The notes: generated by a model not told the origin, from the sequence alone. DNA of 64,000 nucleotides from Molossus alvarezi (GCA_037176705.1 CM073887.1:60349001-60413000), one strand, 5' to 3'. Counted from the stretch's first letter, positions 35,470-46,243 are shown. Program-made: numbers and translations.

Positions 35470-35660
35470 GGTACTGCCGGCATAGATCATTCTATGGGGT
35501 GGAGACTATCCTGTGCATTGTAGGGTGCTGAGCAGCATCTCTGGTCTTGACCTACAAAATGCCAGTAGCTCTCCCTCCCCAAGTTGCACAACGAAAATGT
35601 CTCCAGACTTCACCAAGTATTCTCTGGAGAGGGAGGGCACAGAATCGCCTGCAGTGATGA
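35470..35660 (-). mobile_element. MER5A-like MITE, reverse, second copy
   Basis: ATCCTGTGCATTGTAGGGTGCTGAGCAGCATC and CCCAAGTTGCACAACGAAAATGTCTCC match the copy 560 bases upstream, inserted in the same orientation. Confidence 0.75.
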
Positions 35661-35859
35661 CCAGTGCTTAGGCAAAACCGTTCTTCCCTTGGGAGCCCTC
35701 AAGTCTGCTGTGTGGGCCTGTTTCCTTGTCTGAAGGTGAGGATGCTGCAAGCCAGGATACAGTGACAGAGGGGACCAGTGCCCAGCACGGGGTGTGGCCA
35801 GCACCATGGGTCTCCCCTGATGAAGTCGGTGTGCTTGCATTTTAAGTCTCCCTGCCTCC

Positions 35860-36090
35860 CACCATCTGTCTCTGTCTCTGCCTCTTTGGATGGATAGATA
35901 AATAGATGATAGATAACCTTTCAGTCTTCCACTCTCCTCTTCTCCCTCACTCTTTCATTTCTGTCTCTCCTTCTCTACTCCCCTTCTTTCTCTGTTTCTA
36001 TCTCTCCCTCTCCCCTCCTCTCTGCTTCCATCTCACTGTCTCCCCTGCTCCCTTCTCGCTCCACCCCCCTCCCTCCCTCCCATTCATTCC
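35860..36090 (+). repeat. Polypyrimidine CT-rich tract
   Basis: About 200 bases of irregular CTCTCC/TTCTCT with few purines, ending in CCCTCCCTCCC. It starts near a short (GATA)n-like patch at 35888-35912. Confidence 0.8.
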
Positions 36091-36199
36091 TGATCCTGAT
36101 GCCTCAGCCCCAAGTGGAGGCCGGGGAAGCAGAAGTGACCGCCTCAGTCCTGCCCCCAGGACCAGTTACCAAGTCTTGCTGAATGACGAGTGTTGCGTT

Positions 36200-36410
36200 A
36201 ACTTGAACTGGAGCAGCTGCTTCTATCCAAGGCACTTTCCGTAAATTCTCACTTTCGACCCTCCCAACAAGCTGGGGGAGTGGGAGGATGGCCACCCCTG
36301 TTTTCCAGAGGCAGAAAGTGAGGCTCAGAGAGGGGAAGGCTACCTTGGTCCCAGTTCTGGCACAGATGGTGGGCTGGGGCTCAAACCCAGGTGGGCCCAG
36401 TCCTGACATC
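36200..36410 (-). mobile_element. MIR SINE, reverse
   Basis: CACCCCTGTTTTCCAGAGGCAGAAAGTGAGGCTCAGAGAGG and GGGGCTCAAACCCAGG give the reverse MIR core and head. Confidence 0.65.
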
Positions 36411-36684
36411 ACAGCTCCTACCCGAGCCTAGAACCCTCTATGCACTGAAGTGCACTGAGCTGGCCCACTTTTTTCCCACGCACATGATCTGGGTTTTCTG
36501 GAAGCCCCAGTGAGTCTCCTTGAAGCCTCCGTCTGTACACCCTAGAAAGCTCATTTTCCAAAAAAAGGCCGGACCAGAAGGAGCAGGGCCAGGTAACTGG
36601 TGTTTGGGGGAGCCTGGCTCAGGAATGGAGTTCCTTGAGAGGCTGAAGTAAGAGCAAAAGGAGGCCTGAGGTGGCGGCTGCTCA

Positions 36685-37460
36685 AAAAGCTAAACAGAGA
36701 GTTACCACGTGAAAACAGGGACTCACACAGATGCTTGTACATCATGTTCACAACAGCCCAAAGGTGGGAACAACCCAAATGCCCATCAACAGATGAACAG
36801 ATTAACAAAATATCCCTCAGCCAAACAAAGGACTGAAGCACTGACACACGCTCCAGTGCAGACGAACCTGAGCGCCCTGCGCCGAGTGCAAGAAGCCAGA
36901 CGCAGAGGCCGTGTGCTGTGTGACCCCATCTGTGTGAAACGTCCAGAACGGGCAAATCCACGGGGCAGACAGGAGAATGGCGGGTGCCAGGCGATGGGGG
37001 AGGGGATGAGTAGTTAGTGTTTAATGAGGACAGGGTTTCTGTTGGAGGTGATAAAAAGTGTTGGAAACAGACCGTGGGGATGGTTGCATGACAGTATGAA
37101 TAAAATAAATAGAACTGGCCCTGGCCGGTTTGGCTCAGCGGTTGGAGCGTCCACCTGCAGTCTAGAGAGACCCGGGTTCGGTTCCCGCTAAGGGCATGTA
37201 CCTCGGTTGCAGTTTGTCCCCGGCCCTGGTTGGTCGTGCGGGTGGCAGCCACTCGATGTGTCCCTTTCACATCGATGTTTCCCTCTCTCTCTCCTTCCCA
37301 CTCTATCTGTACAAAAAATGGAAAAATGTCCTCGGGTGAGGATAAAAAATAAATAAAATAAACTGTGACAACTATTATTTAAAAATAAATAAATAAATAA
37401 ATAGAACTGAATTGAATATGTTAAAATGGTAAATTTTATGTTATGTATATCTTACCACAA
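36685..37460 (+). mobile_element. L1M-type 3' end split by a SINE
   Basis: CAACAGCCCAAAGGTGGGAACAACCC, CATCTGTGTGAAACGTCCAGAACGG and, after the SINE, TGTTAAAATGGTAAATTTTATGTTATG identify it. Confidence 0.8.
37118..37372 (+). mobile_element. Ves-type SINE inside L1
   Basis: Full head, B box and TGTACAAAAAATGG segment are present. AAATAAATAGAACTG occurs on the left (37103-37117) and again at 37395-37409. A stretch ACTGTGACAACTATT sits between tail and right duplication and is not part of the SINE consensus. Confidence 0.85.
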
Positions 37461-37482
37461 TTTTTTTTTAAAGGCTTGGGAG

Positions 37483-37756
37483 CCCTGGCCGATTTGGCTC
37501 TCAAGCCTTTAAAAAAAGGTGGTTAGAGTGTTGGCCTGCGGACCAATGAGCCTCGGGTTCAATCCCGGTCAAGGGCACGCGTACCTCAGTTGAGGTTCAT
37601 CCCTGGCCCTGGTCGGGGTCATGTGGGAGGCAACCAGTCGCTGTGTCTCTCTCACATTAATGTTTCTCTCTCTCTTTCTCTGTCTCCCTCCCTCCCACTC
37701 TATCTGATAATAAATAGAAAAATATCCTCAGGTGAGGATTTAAAAAATAAATAAAT
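37483..37756 (+). mobile_element. Ves-type SINE with inverted insertion in its A-box region
   Basis: The head reads GCCCTGGCCGATTTGGCT, then CTCAAGCCTTTAAAAAAA replaces part of the A box, and GGTGGTTAGAG continues. The inserted bases are an inverted copy of the AAAGGCTTGRGAG target-site flank. The rest is a normal Ves body. Confidence 0.85.
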
Positions 37757-37784
37757 AAGAAAAAAATTAAAAGGCTTGAGAGCC

Positions 37785-38004
37785 TGGCCGGTGTGCTCAC
37801 TGGTTGATCATCGACCCATGCACCAAGAGGTCACCAGTTCGATTCCTGGTCAGGGCACATGCCCAGGTTGTAGGCCCGATCCCCAGTGGGGGACATGCAG
37901 GAGGCGGCAAGTTGATGTTCTCTCTCATAGATGTTTCTCTCTCTCTCTCTCTCTCCTTTCCTTTCCTCTCTCTCTAAAATCAATTTAAAAAAATATTTTA
38001 AAAA
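37785..38004 (+). mobile_element. Ves-related SINE, GAGCATCG-type subtype
   Basis: GGCCGGTGTGCTCACTGGTTGATCATCG and GTTCGATTCCTGGTCAGGGC identify it. It inserted next to the previous SINE. AAAAGGCTTGAGAG and AAAAGGCTTGGGAG lie on its two sides. Confidence 0.85.
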
Positions 38005-38079
38005 TAAAAAGGCTTGGGAGTCTCCATAGGTGGAAGTCAGGGATAAGATTTCTGTGAGTCTGACTCTGGACTGAATATA

Positions 38080-38300
38080 TTCCAGGTGTTTGTGTTAATT
38101 TTGCAGGTGGGAAAATAGGGGCTTGTTGGGGGCGGAGGGAGCCAGGTCACTGTCCACATAATGGAGCTAAGCTTTGAACCTGAATCTGCCTGAAATGAAA
38201 GTTTTTCCCACTGAGATACCTCATCAATAGACAGTCACTGGGTCTCTCCAGGCCTCAGTTTCCCCATCTGAAAACAACAACGGCATTGGACCCGATGGCT
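38080..38300. mobile_element. Two adjacent MIR pieces, opposite orientation
   Basis: 38.10-38.21 kb carries reverse words (TTTTGCAGGTGGGAAAATAGGGGC, GCTTTGAACCTGAATCTGCC). 38.23-38.29 kb carries the + core (GGCCTCAGTTTCCCCATCTG). Confidence 0.5.
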
Positions 38301-38379
38301 CCTCTGCATGGACCCCTTTGTGGGGACAATGTGTCTCCCTGGTAAAATCAGACAAAATCCCCGTCATTCTAGAATAAGT

Positions 38380-38570
38380 CTAAAGACATCAGCTGCTCTT
38401 CTCACTCTTCTGTCCTCACTCAGTCACACCGGCTCCTTACTGCCCACTAAACACGCTTCCCTTCGGTCCTGCCTCAGGGCCTTTCCACCTGCTGTTCCCT
38501 GGGCCCGGAATGTGTTTCCTTGCATTCTTCCCATGGCCACTGGTAGCATCCAACCCAAGCTGTACTAGGG
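38380..38570 (-). mobile_element. L2 fragment, reverse
   Basis: GCCTCAGGGCCTTTCCACCTGCTGTTCCCTGGGCCCGGAATG is the typical reverse L2 3' end. Confidence 0.65.
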
Positions 38571-39089
38571 GCATCTCTGCAGCCTCAAAGCCAGAAACGA
38601 GACCCTTGGGTGAGAACAGGAAGCTGCTAGACAAAGGGCGGGGTCCCAGTGGCCCTTGCCAGGCAGGGGGTGGAAGGAGCTGGCTCTGGAGTCTCAGTTC
38701 CCAGCTCCTCTGCTTCCTGCGCTGTGGACAAGTGGCCCCTTGCTGACCCTCACCACATCGTTCCCTCTGGGGCCATGTCCTGGGACAAGCCCCTCAGAGA
38801 TGGCATCTCCCTATCCTTGCAGAAGAAGAAACTGAGTCTCCAAAGTGTTTCTCAGAGCCAAACACTGGTGCTAGGACTCCCATTCTGAGGTGGGCTTTTC
38901 CCCTTAGCAGTGGGGTATTTCCCTTAGCTGTGCAGCCCGGAAGACCAGGCTTTCTCCCATTTCAGGAGGGAGGCAGAGGGAAGAGGCCAATCTCCAGGCC
39001 CCAAGGCCCTGCCCCTCGCCTGAGCACTGTCTCCAGCCTCCAGCTCCCCCTCACCTGTTCCATTCCTTTCCGTCCTTTGTTGTCTTTCC

Positions 39090-39640
39090 GTTTTCATTGT
39101 AAAATACACGCAACATAAAATTAGCCACTTTAACCATTTTTAAGCATTCAGTTCAATGGTGTTTAGTATATTCATATCATTATGCAGCCGTCACCACCAT
39201 CCACCTCCAAGATTTTTTTCATCTTATAAAACTGAATTTCTGTCCCTATTAAACACTAGCTCCCCGGCCCCTGGCACTTACCATTCCACTTTCTGTCTAT
39301 GACTCTGACTCCTCTAGGGACTTCATCTAAGTGAAATCATACAGTATGCGTCCTTTTATGACTGGTTATTTCACTCAGCATAATATCCTCAAGGTCCAAC
39401 CCTGTTGTAGCAGGTATCAGAATCTCTTTCTTTATCAAGGCTGAGTAATATTTCATTGCATGGATGGACCACATTTTATTTATCCATTCATTTTTCAATG
39501 GACACACGGGTGCCTCCACCTTTTGGCTACTGTGACTAATGCTGCTATGAACTTGGGGGTTCAAGTCTCTCTTCAAATCCATGTTTTCAGTCCTTTCGGG
39601 GATCTACCCAGAAGCAGAAATGCTGGATCCCTGTTTTTCT
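39090..39640 (-). mobile_element. L1M-type 3' end, reverse
   Basis: TTGTAAAATACACGCAACATAAAATTAGCC, GGTTATTTCACTCAGCATAAT, TGAGTAATATTTCATTGCATGGATGG and GCTACTGTGACTAATGCTGCTATGAAC give the reverse order. Confidence 0.85.
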
Positions 39641-40379
39641 CTTTAAAGCATCATTCCCTGCTGCTCAGAAGTGTGTGTTTTTCTTGAGCAGCTCACCCAG
39701 GAGCCACTGACCAAGACCAAACCTCTGTAACCATCACAGTGTGTAAGGTTCTCAGTTCTTGACCAGCTTGCTGCTGTGGCAGCTCCAGCCAGCCATTCTC
39801 TGGACCTGAGTTTCCACCTCCATGAAATGGGAGCAACAGCAGGAGGGGAGGGGGCGCCGCTAGCAGCCCGGCTTCGGAGCTGTCCGGAAATCTGGGGTTT
39901 GCAGCAGCGGGGGCTATGCAGAGAGGCAGAGCATCACCGGGAGCTGGACAGGCCTGCGGTGGAGGTGCCACTCACACCCGGCACACCCACCCGTCCGCTC
40001 AGCCTGCAGGATGCTGTGTGTGCAGTGAGCACCCTCTCACCAGGTCCCAGGCATCCCAGGACAGCCTCCCTAAGAGGGGGCACAGATGCCTGCCACCAGA
40101 CCTGGAGACCCTCCACCAGGCAGGGCCTGAGCTGGGCTGAGGCTCAGAAATCCAGGTCCTCACACAGGCTGACGCCATTAGCCCTCATTCCAGAGGCCAC
40201 TCAGGGAGACAGGCAGCCCGGCCTCCAGGTCCCTCAGCCCCAATGCTGATCCCACGGGACCTGGGCAAGGACACATTGCTTGCCAGGACTCAACTTCGTT
40301 TTAACCTAGAACAACGTGAACAGAATATTCTATTGATAAACCTTTCTCTACTCTCTCCTCCCTGACCCACTTTCTTTCT
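39641..40379. other. GC-richer intergenic DNA, no gene seen
   Basis: A 157-codon frame at 39776-40249 has no recognisable domain and overlaps MIR-like words, so it is not called. No clear interspersed repeat otherwise. Confidence 0.45.
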
Positions 40380-40635
40380 TTCTTTTTTAATATGAGGAAT
40401 CTATAAACTGACTACATTTAACTGACCTCCAAACGGCAGTGGAGACACATTCTTCTCAAGTGTGCAGGGAACATTCCCCAGGCTGGGCCACAAAACCAAC
40501 CTCAATCCTTTGAAAAGGGTCGAGATAATACAAAGTATTTCTCCTGACCACATGGAATGAAAGTAGAAAGCCAAAAACAGAGAGAATTTTGGCAAATGGG
40601 GAAATCCTTGGAAATGAAATCACAATAGTGTGGGA
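40380..40635 (+). mobile_element. L1 ORF2 fragment
   Basis: TTCTCAAGTGTGCAGGGAACATTCCCCAGG, GGCCACAAAACCAACCTCAAT and ACCACATGGAATGAAAGTAGAAAGCC match the region of L1 ORF2 before the reverse-transcriptase end. Stops and frameshifts are present. Confidence 0.75.
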
Positions 40636-41079
40636 GAACCTGCTCCCAGACAACCAGCGCATCTGGGAGTGAGATGCAGCGGGGCCTGAGCTCCAGAGCT
40701 TGGGTGGGGTGCGAGGCAGATCTGGCTTTGGCCAGGGGTGGTGGAGGGGGGTGGAGGTTTGGGTACGCCCAGGACTCATATGGAGATTTGGGGTGTCTGT
40801 GAGGTCTCTGGTGTCCCCAGGCATTTCCTGTGGCTCCAGAATGGGAGCTGAGTCAGCTGCTGGGGCCCCTGAGAGCAGCCCCCCATGGCTCTGAGGCTGG
40901 CAATGGAGACCTCACTGGGGGTCTGCTTCTGAGAATCTGCACCAGCTGTCTAGATACACTCCTCCCCTGCTCATTTATAATAATATGCTACAACTCCTTC
41001 AGTCAGCATCTGGCCCTTTATGACCAGCAGCCCCCCTCCTCTGAGCCTCCACTCCTATAGCACCCTCACCCCATCCTCA

Positions 41080-41260
41080 TCCCCAACCCTCCGCCCCAAC
41101 TCACCCTTACTCTTTCCCAACCCCATGTGTTTGCACAGGCTGTTCCTGGTGCCAAAAAGCCCTTCCCATGTATCCTCGTAGAAAATTGTAGTCCACTCTT
41201 CCAGGCCTAGCTCATGTCACCTCCTACGGGAAGTCTGCCATGACTCCCCATACAGAATCC
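41080..41260 (-). mobile_element. L2 fragment, reverse
   Basis: TTTGCACAGGCTGTTCCTGGTGCC, GGCCTAGCTCATGTCACCTCCTACGGGAAG is reverse L2. Confidence 0.6.
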
Positions 41261-41520
41261 ATGCTCTCTGCCATGCAACCCGACCTCACCAGGGAGGCGT
41301 TGGGACGAGTGCCTGGTAGCCCTGTAAGATGTGGCCTGAATAGCTGGCCATGAAGGGTGCTGCATGAGTGGAGGGCCTGGCTGAGAAGGGTCGGCACTAT
41401 AAACTGGTTTAATGGCTTTGCTCCCTGGTTCTCATAAGGAACCACATCCAAAATGCAGGGCTTCTTGGGTGACAGAATTTCTTATTGACTCCAAAAGAGC
41501 CCAAGATAATGCTGAATGGA

Positions 41521-41640
41521 GTGTGCAGTATAGACAGGACTTGGACTCCATAGGTCCAGGTTGATCGAGTGACGCAGTGTGCAGTATGCAGTGTGCATTG
41601 TAGATAGGACTTGGAGTCTGGTGGCCCAGGTCAACCCCCT
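41521..41640 (+). repeat. Imperfect tandem duplication, ~75-bp spacing
   Basis: GTGCAGTATAGACAGGACTTGGACTCCATAGGTCCAGG and GTGCATTGTAGATAGGACTTGGAGTCTGGTGGCCCAGG are homologous. A GTGCAGTATGCAGTGTGCA stutter lies between them. Confidence 0.75.
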
Positions 41641-41679
41641 GCTCTGGTGCTCACCTCGTTGCCAGATCTTCCCTCTGGA

Positions 41680-42435
41680 CGGGTCGGAAAGGTAAACACA
41701 TCTCTATCCAGTTATCCACCCCTGGACACCTAGGTTGCTTCCAAGTCTTGGCTATTGTAAACAATGCCAAGTGAGCATGGAGGTGCAGATATCTCTTCAA
41801 ATTCGTGTTATTTATTTTTTTAAATAAATACCCACATTTATGGGTCATATGATATAGTTCTATTCTTGATATTTTGAGGAACCTCGTACTGTTTTGCATA
41901 GTGGCTGTGCCAATCTGCATTTCCACCAACAGTGCATGAGGGTTGCCTTTCTCCACATGCTCAATAAAATAATCTCTTGTCTTTTTGATAACAGCCATTC
42001 TGACAGATGTGAGGTGATATCTCATTGTGGTTTTGATTTTCATTTCCATAATAATCAGTGATACTGAACATCTTTTCATGTGATATATAAAATGAAATAT
42101 TACTCTGCCATAAAATAGGTGAGGTCTTGCCATTTGCAACAACATGGATGAACCTAGAGGGTATTATGCCAAGTGAAATAACTCATATGATTTCACTTAT
42201 ATGTGGAATATAAAACAAACAAAACAAACTCATAGATAGGACAACAGATTGGTGGTTACCAAGAGGGAGGCAGGTGGAGGGAGAGTACATGGGTAAAGGG
42301 GTCAAATATATGGTGATGGATGAAAACTAGATTTTTGAGGGTGAGTACACTATGGTGTATATAGATATCAAATTATAATGTTGTACATCTGAAACATATA
42401 TAATGTTATAAACCTGTTACCTCAATTAAAAAGGA
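41680..42435 (+). mobile_element. L1 3' end with 5' inversion
   Basis: 41.68-42.08 kb encodes the ORF2 carboxy region on the - strand (frames with KTTMRYHLTSVRMAV and WKQPRCPGVDNWI). 42.09-42.43 kb is the following L1 part on the + strand (GAAATATTACTCTGCCATAAAATAGG through a CCTCAATTAAAAAGG end). The pieces are adjacent in head-to-head order, as in twin-priming insertions. Confidence 0.8.
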
Positions 42436-42440
42436 AATCA

Positions 42441-42710
42441 GCTCTGGCTGGTTTGGCTCAGCAGTTAGGGCGTCAACCTGCGGTCCAGAGAGACCCGGGT
42501 TCGGTTCCTGCTAGGGGTGCGTGCCTCGGTTGCAGTTTGTCCCCGGCCCTGGCTGGGTCATGCGGGTGGCAGCCACTCGATGTGTCCCTTTCACATCGAT
42601 GTTTCTCTCTCTTTCCCTCTCTCCCTCTCCCTCTCCCTCTCCCTCTCTCTCTCTCACAGGCTATCTGAACAAAAATTGGAAAAAATGTCCTCAGGTGAGG
42701 ATTAAAAAAA
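42441..42710 (+). mobile_element. Ves-type SINE
   Basis: The CT block contains (CCCTCT)n. It ends GGTGAGGATTAAAAAAATAAATAAAAAAA and abuts the next SINE. AAATCAG occurs left of it, between the two SINEs and right of the pair. Confidence 0.85.
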
Positions 42711-42728
42711 TAAATAAAAAAAAATCAG

Positions 42729-42948
42729 CCCCGCTGGTGTGGCTCAGTTGGTTGAGCATCGTTCTATGCACTGAGGCTGCCGATTTGATTCCCGGTCAGG
42801 GCACATGCCAGGGTTTTGGGCTCGATCCCCAGTAGGGGGGGCATGCAGGAGGCAGCCGATTGATGATTCTCTCTCATCAATGTTTCTATCTCTCTCTCCC
42901 TCTCCCTTCCTCTCTCTATAAAATCATTAAAAACATATTTTAAAAAAA
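42729..42948 (+). mobile_element. Ves-related SINE, GTGTGGCTCAGTTGGTTGAGCATCG subtype
   Basis: B box GATTTGATTCCCGG and GGGCACATGCCAGGGTTTTGGGC are present. It was inserted tandemly in the tail of the preceding copy. Confidence 0.85.
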
Positions 42949-42949
42949 G

Positions 42950-44240
42950 TAAATCAGAGAGCAATGTTTCTACACTGTGGGTGCTCATCCTCTGTCCTCC
43001 AGTGTAAGTGGAATCCAATCTGGGCAGCCTTGAGCAGGACCCAGAAGTTGGCATGTGGGCAGTGCCCCAGAGATGCTGGCTCAACCATCTGTGGGCCACA
43101 CTTTTAGGTACTTGGCTGTAAATTGTCACAGTCATTCAGGAAATAGTTCTGCGCCGCCAAACATCAGACACTGTGACACTTCTGGAGGCTGCCGGCCTGC
43201 CTTCTTGAGTATATCCTGGTTGCCCTCCACCTCAGTCACCCGTGATTTCAACCTTGACCCCAAGTTGGCCTTCTGGGGACTGTCCCAAGACTGAAAGACA
43301 CTCCGGGGCCAAACCCTTTGTCTGTGACCTCAGGATTCTGTGACGCTCCAAAGCGAGGAGAAAGAGCAGAAATCCAGGCTCCAGCCAGGCCCACTCCTCC
43401 GCTGGGCTTTCAAACCCACCCAGAAAAACCAATCCTGTCTCTCCAAGCAGAATTCTCCAAATTCCCAGTGTTTTCGTTGAACCCCAAACCTCAATCACAT
43501 CCTGATGTCTCATTTCCTCAACGTGCCCAGGTGACTTAGGCCAGTTTGTGGGGGCTCATCTGTTGGTTTTGAGTCATAGGGAGGTTTGTTGAAGGAAGGG
43601 TTTCTCATTTCAGAAGTAGGTGACTGTTTCATCTAGCACGGTCGGTTCCCACCAACCCTCTGCCTGCTCCTGTGGGGCTCACTGCACGAGCCCATCGGCT
43701 GACTCTGCCCTGCCTGCCAGCATCTGGGCCCTTGGTGACAGTGAGGCAGCCCTGGTGACAAGGCAGGGTCTGGGGGCACGGACTGATCTGAGCTGAGCTC
43801 CTGAATTCACCACGATCTACCTGAGGTCTCAGACTCCATTTCCTCCTCTGCAGAAAGGGTCATTAGCAGCTGTCTTGGTGGGGCAGTCTGATGGACAGGT
43901 CTGACACTATGCCTGGCACACCATAGGTGCTCAATGAGTGAGTCCTTACAAGAGAGAGATGGTGGAACTCTAAAGGAGTAAGCCCCCTCATCCTACTTAA
44001 TTCTGCTGGTCACTGGGAGGTGGGACTGTGGGACTGACATGAAAATCTCAATGTCACCAGTGACTGTCTGCCCCTGAGCTGACTTCTGCTCAGGGAGTGT
44101 CACTGTAGGACCTAACCTTGTACTGGATCTTTCTCAAGTGTAAATGGCATCTCTTGCAAATCTTTTTAAGTGGGAAGGGCCCTGAAGAGTTTTGCCTGGA
44201 GGAAAAGTGTTCATAATTGCTTTATTATTGCTGTTGTTGG
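42950..44240. other. Intergenic DNA, no gene seen
   Basis: MIR-like words occur near 43.85-43.95 kb (CACTATGCCTGGCACACCATAGGTGCTCAATG). The rest is non-repetitive, average composition, with only short open frames. Confidence 0.5.
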
Positions 44241-45000
44241 TTTGTTTGGTTAAGAAACAATTTGAATGTTTGTTGCACCATTCATAATAGCCAAAGAGTA
44301 GAGAGAACCCAAGTGTCCATGAAAGAATGAATAAATAGCCCTGGCTGGTTTGGCTCAGCAGTTAGAGCAATGGCCTATTGGCTGAAAAGTCTTGGGTTCA
44401 GTTTTGGTCAAGACACATACCCGAGTTGCAGGTTTAATTCCCGGCCCCGGTAGTGGTTTTGTGAAAGGCAGCCAATTGGTGCATCTCTCTCGCGTCAATA
44501 TCTCTCTCTCCCTCCCTCCCTCTCTTTCTCTCTCTCTAAAGATCAATGGAAAAATATCCTTGGGTGAGGATTAACAACAGCAGCAACAAAAGAATGAGTA
44601 AACAAACACAGTGTGGTCCATTTATACAATGAAATATTACTCAGCAATAAAAAGAACTGAAGTAGTGGCACATGCTACAATGTAGATGAACCTTGGAAAC
44701 ATGATGCTGAATGCAAGAAGCCAGACACAAAGGCCACATGTATGATCTTATCTACATGAAATGTCCAGAACAGACAAATCCATAGAGACAAAAAGCAGAT
44801 TAGTGGTTGCCAGAGGTTGGGGAGGTGGATGAAGCGTGACAGCTAATGGGGACAGGGTCTCCTTTTGGGGTGATGGAAATGTTCTGGAACTAGGCAGAGG
44901 TGGTGGCTGCACAACATTGTGTACATATTAAATGCCACAGAGTTGTACACTTTAAATGGTTCATTTTATGTTATGTGAATTTCACCTAAAAAAAAAAAAA
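44240..45000 (+). mobile_element. L1M-type 3' end split by a SINE
   Basis: CACCATTCATAATAGCCAAAGAG, then after the SINE TGAAATATTACTCAGCAATAAAAAG, CAGATTAGTGGTTGCCAGAGG and a terminal A(14). Confidence 0.85.
44337..44580 (+). mobile_element. Ves-type SINE inside L1
   Basis: The A box is intact and the B box altered (GGGTTCAGTTTTGG). AAAGAATGAATAAA and AAAGAATGAGTAAA flanks are the duplication. Confidence 0.85.
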
Positions 45001-45139
45001 AGGTTTTTAAAAAGAAGTAATTGGGAATAGGAGTTTCGATTGTAAAACTTTACTTTTTTTAATGAAGTTCTTTTTGTGAATGTGATTATAAAATAAAATT
45101 CATCGAGGGAGGCATAGATAACAAAACATGGTATACACA

Positions 45140-45565
45140 TATACACAATGTATATACAATGCATACAATGTATATGCCCATATACAATGGAATATTGTCT
45201 TAAAAAGAAAGGACATTCTGACACCTGCTACAACATGGATGAACCTTGAGGACATGATGCTGAGTGAAATAAACCAGTCATAAAAGAACAAATACTATGT
45301 GACTCCACTTATACGAGGTCCCTACAGTAGTCAGATTCATAGACAGGAAGTAGAATGGTGGGTGCCAGGGGAGACGGGGAATGGGGAGTTAGTGTTAACG
45401 GGGAGAGTTTCATTTGGGAAGATGAACAAGTTCCGGAGCCGCATGGTGTGATGGCTGCACAACAGCGTGAATGTGCTTAATGCCACCGCGCTGGACACTT
45501 AGAAATAGTTATGGTGGTGAACTTTATCTTATGTGTATTTTATCATAATTTTATAAATAACTAGG
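45140..45565 (+). mobile_element. L1M-type 3' end
   Basis: GGAATATTGTCTTAAAAAG, AACCTTGAGGACATGATGCTGAGTG and GATGGCTGCACAACAGCGTGAATG match the element at the window start, so the same subfamily. Confidence 0.85.
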
Positions 45566-45633
45566 AAGGAAGGAAAGAAAATCCTGTCACCTCCTCCATC
45601 AACTAAACCATCTTCCTTGGTCCTGTTAATGCT

Positions 45634-45671
45634 TGAGAGAGAGAGAGGGAGGGAGCGAGCGAGCGAGAGAA
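45634..45671. repeat. GAGA/GAGC microsatellite
   Basis: GAGAGAGAGAGGGAGGGAGC followed by GAGC units forms a short purine-rich run. Confidence 0.8.
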
Positions 45672-46192
45672 CAGAGCTGGGAGCTCATACAACTCAGGGA
45701 AGTGGAACAGAAAATGGAAAAATTAGAACTTTTCTCCCCCTGTTGCCCTTCCCTGGGAGGGTCAAACAGGGGTGGTGCCCGGACTGGCTGGGGTGTGCAC
45801 GAGGGACAGAGGACCTGACACAAGAGAGAATGATGACTCTGTGACCTTAAACAGATGTTCTAAGAGAACAGGTGCTCAGAGAGGCTGAGGGTCCCTGGAA
45901 CGTTCCTAGCTGGAAGGGATCTATTCTGAGGGAATGTCTCGGTCAAGGCCTGAAGAGTGAACCATATCACATGGCTCACACACTCCATTCCTCAAATTTA
46001 AATGCAGGCGGTTTCTACACATGAATGCCAAGCCATTTCCAGTAAGTCTCATTGTCAGCTATAAAAATAACCACTGGAAGCTGTGACAAGCTCATGATAG
46101 AGCCCAGCAGTACCACAGGAGGACCATGGCATCTGTCCCCTTCAAGTGGAAAGTCCCCCCGCCAAACCTATGAATTAAAGGTAACATCTTGG

Positions 46193-46243
46193 GCCCTGGC
46201 CAGTTTGGCTCAGCGGTTAGAGCGTCGGCCTGCAGTCCGGAGG
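46193..46243 (+). mobile_element. 51-bp SINE head with perfect 16-bp duplication and no tail
   Basis: Only the first 51 bases of a Ves element are present (GCCCTGGCCAGTTTGGCTCA to GTCCGGAGG), ending before the B box. AAAGGTAACATCTTGG flanks it exactly on both sides (46177-46192 and 46244-46259). There is no A-rich tail or SINE body. Confidence 0.95.

Noticed and set aside
36551..37270. 239-codon open frame on the - strand
   Set aside because: It is read antisense through a Ves SINE and an L1 3' end; the recurring RGQTATEVHALSGNRTRV segment is simply the reverse-translated SINE head seen at many other copies.
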